DNA of 64,000 bases from Bryopsis sp. KO-2023. Lineage: Eukaryota > Chlorophyta > Ulvophyceae > Bryopsidales > Bryopsidaceae. Positions 11,515 to 18,421 of this stretch are shown here, in pieces. The notes under the pieces are model-generated. The model was not told the DNA's origin, searched no databases, and saw nothing but the letters and a program-made list of their open reading frames with translations. Position numbers and translations under genes: made by a program. Where the stretch lies: NCBI GenBank assembly GCA_030272585.1, contig BSYQ01000002.1, positions 4,774,001 to 4,838,000 on the forward strand. The letters are read 5' to 3'. Every line of letters starts with the position of its first letter. Positions within the stretch are counted from its first letter, which is position 1.

Positions 11515-11551
<37 letters not shown>

Positions 11552-11654
11552 TCACTGGGAAGATTAATTTTTACAGGAGGGCCCCCTGCCCTATAAACCC
11601 TGTCGTACATCCCATTGTACTACACAACTACCCAAAACCCGAGTTCTACTATCA
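11479..11654 (-). repeat. 3' LTR of the chromovirus
   Basis: A 176-bp terminal repeat, the counterpart of 21979-22148. On the plus strand it starts TGATAAGGGGG and ends TACTATCA and contains a (CA)n(GA)n microsatellite longer in CA than the partner. These are very short LTRs for a 10.7-kb element. Confidence 0.93.
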
Positions 11655-11682
11655 ATTTGTCCCCCCCCCCACGAGAGGGTGT
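11655..11682 (-). promoter_or_regulatory. polypurine tract
   Basis: On the element strand this is a run of G (GTGGGGGGGGG followed by ACAAAT) abutting the start of the 3' LTR, the expected place and composition for the plus-strand primer. The TRIM element at 43028 has a similar G-run followed by ACGAGA at the same place. Confidence 0.7.
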
Positions 11683-11938
11683 CCACACCCGTCACAACCC
11701 TGGAAAGAAAGAAAGAAAAAGGTCGAACTAGAAGAAAAAGAAACCCCGAACAAACCCACAACAAAAACCCCAACTAAACGTCAAACTAAACCCCAAACAA
11801 ACCGATGAAAAATCCCAAACCAAACCCATGCTCAACCCCACAGAAAAACCCCGTTCTGTCTTGAGGCTTGGTCTCTGGCTTGGACGGTAGCTTGGTCTCC
11901 GGCTTGGTCTGCTTTTCGTTGTCACTCCAGAACCCATC

Positions 11939-13708
11939 TCAGCCGCCAGCTGGTTGTTCAGCTGGTTCGTCAGCTGGTTCATCGACTGGCTCTGCCACCA
12001 AGTCGATCGGAGGCTCGTCCTCATCCACATCCAAAGGAGGGAAATCCGCATCCAAAGGTGGAGGAAGAGGTCCCAAAGACGAGGGCTCCGAGGATGGACT
12101 CCTGCTGGACACGGAAGGACTTTTTCCTTCGTCCTGTTCTGGGTCCTGTTCTCCTTTTGTTTCTGGTTCGGGTGTTCTCTCTTTTTCCTGCTTCTCATAC
12201 TCCTCCGCCCACTTTTTTACCAACGGACCCAAGCGCTTCAGGGCAAGGCCTTTCGGAAAGCCCATGTCCCTTCGCAAGCACTGATAGCACTCGGTGAGAG
12301 TCTGGGTCGTGGGTGGAGCCTGAAGGAGTGGCTGGAAGTCTGGCTCCCGCATGTCCAAATGTAGGTCCTTCAGCTGAACCTGTGGCGGGTCGATTCGCTG
12401 TTCCTGCCACACCCCGTATAAGCGCACGAGGATAATCATGAGGTTCCAGTGGGTTCGGCACACCGTGTGGCTCGTGCATGTGGTGATCACGTAGCTATCC
12501 GCCAGCGCCGGCGGCGAATAGCACCACAAGCAGATCGGTGGCTTTTCCCCACGCCTGTCCTTGAACCTCTTGGACATGTCGGCGAGCGCCTCCTCTTCCT
12601 CTCTCTCCTTCCTTTTCTTGGGCGCCGACTTTTCGTCGGTCTTTCCCCCGGTCTGTCCCCCGGTCAGGTCGCGGATTCTCCTGGGTTGTGGCTCCGAGAT
12701 CATATCGTCTGCAACGTCGGGAACGTCAAAGTGCCCCGGTGCACGATTTCTGATTCTCTCGAGCGTTTTGTCCACCTGCGTATAGTCATACCCGGCTAGC
12801 CGGTGGTTAACCGGAACGTTTCCTTTGCCGTAGTAGACAGGCTCCTCTCCGTCTCTGATCGCAGCAGCAGCTCCAGCACCCTGCTCGATGATGTCGTCCA
12901 TCGTCGCCCGACAAAGGTTTTCCACATAGTCCCCAAGGCGTGCGGGAACGCTGTGGAGCAACCGGCTCATTAACCCGGACTGTGCCTCAGACGAGTACAC
13001 AGCCGTTTGCCAGGCCGACCTTTCGTCTGTGGACGTCAGGTGCGGCTGCTGTTTCGTCAGCTGCGCTTTCAGCTTTTTCTGCGTCTGATTCGCAGAATCG
13101 AGCTCCTTTTGAAGCTGTTTCAGCTCCTGTTCGGCGGTTCCTCTCGCCTGCCGGGCGATTTCCAGATCGTGTTCAAGTTGGGTTACTTGATTGCAGAGTC
13201 TTTGAGCTACACCCTCAAACTTTTTCAGGTGCTTCTCTGCCTGATCCGCCCGCGCGCGTTGTGCGTCGCGTTCTGCACGGAGTTCCAACACATCGTCCTG
13301 TAACCGTTGACACCTAGCTTGGAGAGTAGCTGGGTCGGCGTCCCGGTCGAGTGTTTTTCCTGTTCTGGAACTAGGTTTTTCCGGCAGTTTTTCCGGCAAC
13401 TCTGTCGGTGGGCGAATTACGATCTTGGAGGTTCCTTTGAGCAACGATGTTTCGAAGTTCCGAAGTTTCGAAAGCACCGAAGGAGCTGGGAGAGTTTTCA
13501 TGATTTTCGCCTTAGGTGGTGTGATAAGTGGTTTGGGTTCCCCTCTGGGTGGGCAAGCGTCGGCGAGAGTTCCACTTTTTCCTTTTCCGCCTTTCTCGCC
13601 GCCACTGCCTTTCGTTTTTCCGCTGCCACCCAGTTGTTTTCCACTCGACTCCTTTCCCTCAACCGCCTTATCACCACTGCGCCACATGATCGGGCTGTGC
13701 TTTGGCAT
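11939..13708 (-). CDS. ORF3 of the chromovirus: coiled-coil, NLS and Cys/His-cluster protein
   Basis: Function unknown. The frame is open from about 13804; the first ATG is at 13708 (589 aa), and 26 more codons are open upstream without an ATG, so a spliced start is possible. Counting from 13786, regions in order are: a basic Gly/Lys-rich stretch; a long heptad-rich coiled coil (about 152-245); an acidic/Gly linker; a PKKRKERE nuclear-localisation-like motif (389-396); a Cys/His cluster C419-X2-C422, C437-X2-H440-X2-C443-X2-H446, then C500-X2-C503, spaced like a zinc-binding cross-brace; and a Pro/Glu/Asp-rich tail. There is no signal peptide or credible membrane span, so although it occupies the env position it is not an envelope protein. 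It lies 620 bp beyond pol and inside the LTRs. It could be an E3-like, anti-silencing or RNP-associated factor, or a captured host gene. Confidence 0.8.
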   Translation of the reverse strand: MPKHSPIMWRSGDKAVEGKESSGKQLGGSGKTKGSGGEKGGKGKSGTLADACPPRGEPKPLITPPKAKIMKTLPAPSVLSKLRNFETSLLKGTSKIVIRPPTELPEKLPEKPSSRTGKTLDRDADPATLQARCQRLQDDVLELRAERDAQRARADQAEKHLKKFEGVAQRLCNQVTQLEHDLEIARQARGTAEQELKQLQKELDSANQTQKKLKAQLTKQQPHLTSTDERSAWQTAVYSSEAQSGLMSRLLHSVPARLGDYVENLCRATMDDIIEQGAGAAAAIRDGEEPVYYGKGNVPVNHRLAGYDYTQVDKTLERIRNRAPGHFDVPDVADDMISEPQPRRIRDLTGGQTGGKTDEKSAPKKRKEREEEEALADMSKRFKDRRGEKPPICLWCYSPPALADSYVITTCTSHTVCRTHWNLMIILVRLYGVWQEQRIDPPQVQLKDLHLDMREPDFQPLLQAPPTTQTLTECYQCLRRDMGFPKGLALKRLGPLVKKWAEEYEKQEKERTPEPETKGEQDPEQDEGKSPSVSSRSPSSEPSSLGPLPPPLDADFPPLDVDEDEPPIDLVAEPVDEPADEPAEQPAGG

Positions 13709-13786
13709 TCTCTTTTTGTTGGCTGCGCTTTGTTCTCCGACTAGTCTCCGACTTTTCTGTATGCGCGCCGAGAATAACCAGGCCAA

Positions 13787-14329
13787 AATGATCGCAAGTC
13801 CGCTTTAAGATACGCTAGGCGTATTAGCTAACGTACCTCGGTAACGTGACACTCTATGGAGGTCGCCGTCACCACACGGGTTTGTGCCTATTTGATTTTA
13901 CCCTAACTTGCTTCTGTCAACTCAGTTCCACCTGCGGCGCAATCACGTGACCTCCAGGTCGGACATTAACCCATCACTTGATCCAATGTCCCCATCACCT
14001 GTTGTCAGTCGCTATGAGCGTGTGAGTTGTGCGTTAGGTAAACCTCCCCGGAAAGAAAACTGACCCCTAGCCCGTCCTGCGAACCGTTCACAGTTCTGTC
14101 ACGGGAAAAGATAGCAACCCGTTCGCCGGAAAAGATGGAAACTTTCCCTAGGAAAAGATGGAAACTTTCCCTAGGCTTTTCCGGGAGTTCTACTTGGTGC
14201 TCTTTTCCTAAGTCTTTTTGGTATCCCATCTGGATAGCGTTCCAAATCGACTTTCTCGGCTTAATATTTTTCCCCCAGCTGGAAGGATAGTATTAAGTCG
14301 AGCGTGAACAGGGTGGTAATGATCCCTGT
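13787..14329 (-). other. pol-ORF3 spacer
   Basis: About 540 bp between pol and ORF3 with no long frame. It contains a short direct repeat (GGAAAAGATGGAAACTTTCCCTAG-type units at about 14123-14176) with internal palindromic GGAAA...TTTCC words. It may hold the promoter or the splice acceptor for ORF3 expression, but nothing diagnostic is visible. Confidence 0.5.
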
Positions 14330-17300
14330 TTAGGTTCGAGTGCTGCGTTGGGCCCTAGTCTTTTTCTTAGACTGGGTCACTTGTTTATTCTCCGGTTTGT
14401 TGGCTAAGTACTCCTTAAGCAAGTCCTGGGCATTGGCCAGGTGGCTTTCTGGCTCCCAGGTGGATTCCATCAAATCGTAGCCCTTCCAAAGGATCAGGTA
14501 CTCCTTGCGAGTAGTGCCCCGATCTCTGAGGATGCGCTCGACCTCGAATTCGATGGTTCCATCCACTAGCTCCCCCTCTGGAGCGTCTATCTCTCGCTGA
14601 TCGTCATCAAGCCGAGAGTAAGCCTTCAGTTTCGACACATGGAAAGTTGGGTGGATTTTCCAGTGGTCGGGAAGGTCAAGACGGTAGGCGACAGCCCCAA
14701 TTCGGCTAGCCACCCGGAAAGGTCCAACAAATCGTCGGCGGATTTTCGGTGGGATTTTCTGAAGTGAAGCAAGGGGAATATACTTGCTTTGTACCAGCAC
14801 TTCATCGCCAACCTGAAAATCCACTTTCCTTCGACGTTTGTTTGCTGAGGTGCACATGCGGTTCTGTGCCTCTGCGTATTTCGCCTTAGCGTTTCGCATT
14901 TGGTCGTCCATTCGACGTACCATCTCAGCCGCCATTTCCGATTCATCGCCCGTCCGAACTCCCTTCCTGGCAACAACTATCTGCCCCATGTTCTGGCCAT
15001 ACAGAAGATGGGCTGGCGCGTAGCCTGTGGAGACATTCCGTGAATTATTTGCGGCAAATTCCGCGGTCGGCAAATAATCCACCCAACGGTCTGGATACCG
15101 TTCCACATACGGACGCAGGAAATCCTCCAGCACCCGGATGGTGACTTCCGACTGCCCATCCGTTTGAGGATGGTATGCAGTGCTCATCCGGAGCTGAGTA
15201 CCTAAAAGTTTGAAAAGGGAGGTCCAGAACAAACTTGTGAACCTTGGATCCCGATCCGAAACTATGATTTTAGGCAGCCCGTAGTGTTTGTATATGTTCT
15301 CCACGAACAGCTTTGCGTATTCTGGCGCCGTGATAGTTTTGTTACAGGGTACGAACCTCGCATACTTCGTCAATCGGTCTACAAAGACAGCGATTGCTGT
15401 GAAGCCATGGGAAGACGGTAGGTCGGTAACCAAGTCCGTCGTGATCTGTTCCCATTTCTGGTCTGGGATAGGCAACGGCTGCAAAAGACCTTTCTGTCTT
15501 TGCAAGTCCGATTTGTTTAGTTGACAAGTTGGGCACGTTTTCACGTATGCCTTTACGGCTAACCCAACGCCTTTCCACCAGTAACTGCGGGTAAGTACTT
15601 CGGTCATGCGGTCTGCTCCAACATGACCGGCACTGGGAACGTCGTGATGCTCTTCCAGAATCCGTTTCTGGAAAGAAGCAGGGACCACAAGCAAACTAGG
15701 ACCTGGGTCTGTCTTGGTATAATACAAGAACCCGTCGTCCAGCTTGTATTGCGGAGAAACCCCTCGTTCCATCCTTTCAAAGATAGGCTTGAGTTGTTCA
15801 TCACTTCTCAAAGCCTCTTTCCATGCCTCCTTCTCTGCCACTTCCCAAGTGGAGAGGTTATTGAGCTGGTCTGGCGGACCAGGAAGGCTCCGGGATAACG
15901 CATCAGCCAAGACATTGGCTTTCCCCTGGATATAGACGATTTTTGGACCTATGGATTGGAAAAACCCTGAGTTTAACCACCGGGTTTGGGTCCGCGACAA
16001 CGTGCTCTGGTTCATGAAGTGGGTGATCGGTTTGTGGTCCGTCAACACCTTCACACCCCCATCGCATCCCTCAAGGTAGTGTCGCCACTGGGCTAAAGCA
16101 TACGCTATTGCCCCCAGCTCCCGCTCATATGCGGAGTATCGCGTTTCAGCTGGTTTTAATCGTCTGGAAAGGTATGCAATTGGTTGCAAACCTTTCCCAT
16201 GATCCTGGGTAAGAACCGCTCCATATGCAGTTCCAGATGCATCCGTTATTACGGTGTACTCCTTAGCCGGATCAGGAAGGAGTAAGATCGGTGCGCGGCT
16301 AATCCGATCCTTAAGTTCGTTGTAGGCATTGCGTTGGTTCAGCCCCCATTCCCAGACAGTATCCTTCTTGGTTAGATCTGTCAAGGGACTCGCAATCCTA
16401 GCGAACTCAGGAATGAACTTACGATAGTAAGACACCATTCCCAGGAAACTTCGCACATCAGTGACCGAAGTTAACTCCTTCCATTGTTGAATAGCCTTAA
16501 CCTTATCCTGCATCGGTTGAAGGCCTTTTTCCGACAAATGATACCCCAGGTAGTCCGTCTCTGCTACCCCTACTTCGCACTTACTGGCTTTTGCGTACAA
16601 CTTATGTTTCCGCAACCGTTCAAAGACCAGTTTTAGGTGCTCGACGTGCTCTTCCACCGAGTTGGAAAAGACCAGGATGTCGTCGATAAACACCACTACA
16701 AATTCGTCAAGGAACTCCCCCAGCAAATCCTGAACCATGGTCTGGAACTGGGCTGGGCAGTTGGTCATTCCGAACGGACACACGAGAAATTCGAAATGTC
16801 CGTATCTCGTCCGGAATGCCGTCTTGGGAGTATCCTTGGGTCGAACGGGAAACTGCCAGTAGCCTGAGCGGAGGTCGATCTTCGTATAGATCTTCGCTCT
16901 GGCGAGACGGTCCATTAACTCCTCAGGAAGAGGGAGTGGATACCTATTCTTTACCGTGAATTTGTTTATCCAACGGTAATCCACACACATTCTCAACCCT
17001 CCGTCTTTCTTGGGAACAAAGAGTATGGGTGCGCCCCAGGGACTCTCGGAGGGTCGGATCTTCCTTTGTTCGAGGAGGTAATCCACCTGTGTCCTAACTT
17101 CGTCCAGCTCGGCTGGAGAGAGTTTGTACAAGGGACGGTGGATTGGGGTCATTTGTTCGTCCTCCAGGTCCACCTTAAATTCGTGGCCTTTTCTGACTGG
17201 AGGAACGCCGGGTGGTAAGTCTTTCGGGAACACATCCTTGAAACTTGTGAGGACAGCCTTGATCCTTGGGTCGAGACCCGAATGCATTACCTTTTCCACA

Positions 17301-18421
17301 TCCGGCTGGAGATAAGCTGGTGTGGTTCCAGTAGCGTTCAAACGCTCTTCTGGAATTCCCGGATATGGATACTGCATGAGATGTGCCATATCGTCCGGGG
17401 TGGTTGGTCGCACAACCACAAGGTATGCCTGATCAACTTCTGGACTGTTCTTCACGAGCGAGAATAACTTTTTCGCTGAGACTGTATCAATAGCCGGTGC
17501 TAGGTGCTGTAAGTAATCTGATGGTCGTTCCTTCATAGGAACAGTTGTCCATCCAGCACCCACTGGAACTTTGAGCGTGCCTGTTGCAAAGTCCAGTTTG
17601 GGATTGGTCTGCATCAACCAAGGAAGCCCTAGTATCATGTCATACGAAAGGTTTGGGAAGACGTCTGCGGAAAGGGTTGTGGTATAAGTACCCATCCTGA
17701 GCTGCAAGTCTTCGCATCGCCGATCAAGTGAACATAGGGTTCCGTCCGCCAAAGTGACTCCCTTTTTGCACTCGGTTGTTTCGAGTTTCAGTCTCGTGAC
17801 TAGTTTCTTGGTAATGTAGTTCTCCGTTGCACCACAATCAACATAGGCGGAGATCGGTACTCCTCCTAATCTGGCTCGGATCTCATATCCCATAAATTTC
17901 AAATGGTTAGGACCTCCTAGTGGTAACATACGCTCAGAAGGTGAATACTGACCTTCATCCACTTTTTGTCCTCTACCTGTTCCCTGAACAGGGGCTGCTG
18001 ACTCGTCAGTTGGTGGTGAACGAGTGGCAGGCTTATTTGATTCCCTTGCGGGTTCCCTTCCTTCCGGACTTCGTTTCGTTCCTTGAGGCGGGAACGATAC
18101 CGAATTCTCAGTTCCTTCAGGACTACCAAGGTCTCCATGAACAGAGTCGACAGGTTCCGAACTGGATTCTGAACTTGTCCTAGTAAGCGTGCTGCACTTA
18201 CTGGATCGAGTTTCCAACTTAGCACTCATAATCGATCCCTCTGCACCTTGGGTAGCATTCTTTTCTATTTCCCCTTGTGCTCTTTTATTCACTTCTGCAT
18301 TTCGAGCTAACCTTTCTTTTCTAAGAAGTTTCTGGCGCTGCTTGTATCTGTGACGGCGTGCCCTTCTGCGTTTCGCCGAACGAGTCTGGGCTCTGTTCAT
18401 CCGGCTTTTTCGTTTAACCAT
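14330..18421 (-). CDS. pol: chromovirus Pol: protease, RT, RNase H, integrase, chromodomain
   Basis: The frame opens just after a TAA upstream of 18448. The first ATG is 18421, and the frame overlaps gag in the -1 register. Counting from 18448 (1,372 aa): a very basic N-terminus; aspartic protease at about 185-300 with DCGA (204-207) instead of DSG/DTG and the partner ILGLPWL motif; RT at about 440-640 with VPKKDGGLRMCVDYR and FIDD (587-590); RNase H at about 728-855 with D736, E777, D804 and D849; integrase with an HHCC zinc site (about 935-976, CPTC at its end) and the triad D1005, D1065, E1101; a GPF/Y-like segment (VGPFRV, 1241); and a C-terminal chromodomain (about 1299-1350, FEVERIL...YLILWKGY...STWEPE). 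The domain order and chromodomain define a Ty3/gypsy chromovirus. All catalytic residues are present, so this copy could be active. Confidence 0.97.
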   Translation of the reverse strand: MVKRKSRMNRAQTRSAKRRRARRHRYKQRQKLLRKERLARNAEVNKRAQGEIEKNATQGAEGSIMSAKLETRSSKCSTLTRTSSESSSEPVDSVHGDLGSPEGTENSVSFPPQGTKRSPEGREPARESNKPATRSPPTDESAAPVQGTGRGQKVDEGQYSPSERMLPLGGPNHLKFMGYEIRARLGGVPISAYVDCGATENYITKKLVTRLKLETTECKKGVTLADGTLCSLDRRCEDLQLRMGTYTTTLSADVFPNLSYDMILGLPWLMQTNPKLDFATGTLKVPVGAGWTTVPMKERPSDYLQHLAPAIDTVSAKKLFSLVKNSPEVDQAYLVVVRPTTPDDMAHLMQYPYPGIPEERLNATGTTPAYLQPDVEKVMHSGLDPRIKAVLTSFKDVFPKDLPPGVPPVRKGHEFKVDLEDEQMTPIHRPLYKLSPAELDEVRTQVDYLLEQRKIRPSESPWGAPILFVPKKDGGLRMCVDYRWINKFTVKNRYPLPLPEELMDRLARAKIYTKIDLRSGYWQFPVRPKDTPKTAFRTRYGHFEFLVCPFGMTNCPAQFQTMVQDLLGEFLDEFVVVFIDDILVFSNSVEEHVEHLKLVFERLRKHKLYAKASKCEVGVAETDYLGYHLSEKGLQPMQDKVKAIQQWKELTSVTDVRSFLGMVSYYRKFIPEFARIASPLTDLTKKDTVWEWGLNQRNAYNELKDRISRAPILLLPDPAKEYTVITDASGTAYGAVLTQDHGKGLQPIAYLSRRLKPAETRYSAYERELGAIAYALAQWRHYLEGCDGGVKVLTDHKPITHFMNQSTLSRTQTRWLNSGFFQSIGPKIVYIQGKANVLADALSRSLPGPPDQLNNLSTWEVAEKEAWKEALRSDEQLKPIFERMERGVSPQYKLDDGFLYYTKTDPGPSLLVVPASFQKRILEEHHDVPSAGHVGADRMTEVLTRSYWWKGVGLAVKAYVKTCPTCQLNKSDLQRQKGLLQPLPIPDQKWEQITTDLVTDLPSSHGFTAIAVFVDRLTKYARFVPCNKTITAPEYAKLFVENIYKHYGLPKIIVSDRDPRFTSLFWTSLFKLLGTQLRMSTAYHPQTDGQSEVTIRVLEDFLRPYVERYPDRWVDYLPTAEFAANNSRNVSTGYAPAHLLYGQNMGQIVVARKGVRTGDESEMAAEMVRRMDDQMRNAKAKYAEAQNRMCTSANKRRRKVDFQVGDEVLVQSKYIPLASLQKIPPKIRRRFVGPFRVASRIGAVAYRLDLPDHWKIHPTFHVSKLKAYSRLDDDQREIDAPEGELVDGTIEFEVERILRDRGTTRKEYLILWKGYDLMESTWEPESHLANAQDLLKEYLANKPENKQVTQSKKKTRAQRSTRT

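Noticed and set aside
11868-13808. Multiple plus-strand ORFs of 100-145 codons
   Set aside because: Antisense to ORF3, which has the long frame, coiled coil and ordered Cys/His motif; the plus-strand frames are Ser/Arg/Phe-rich shadows.
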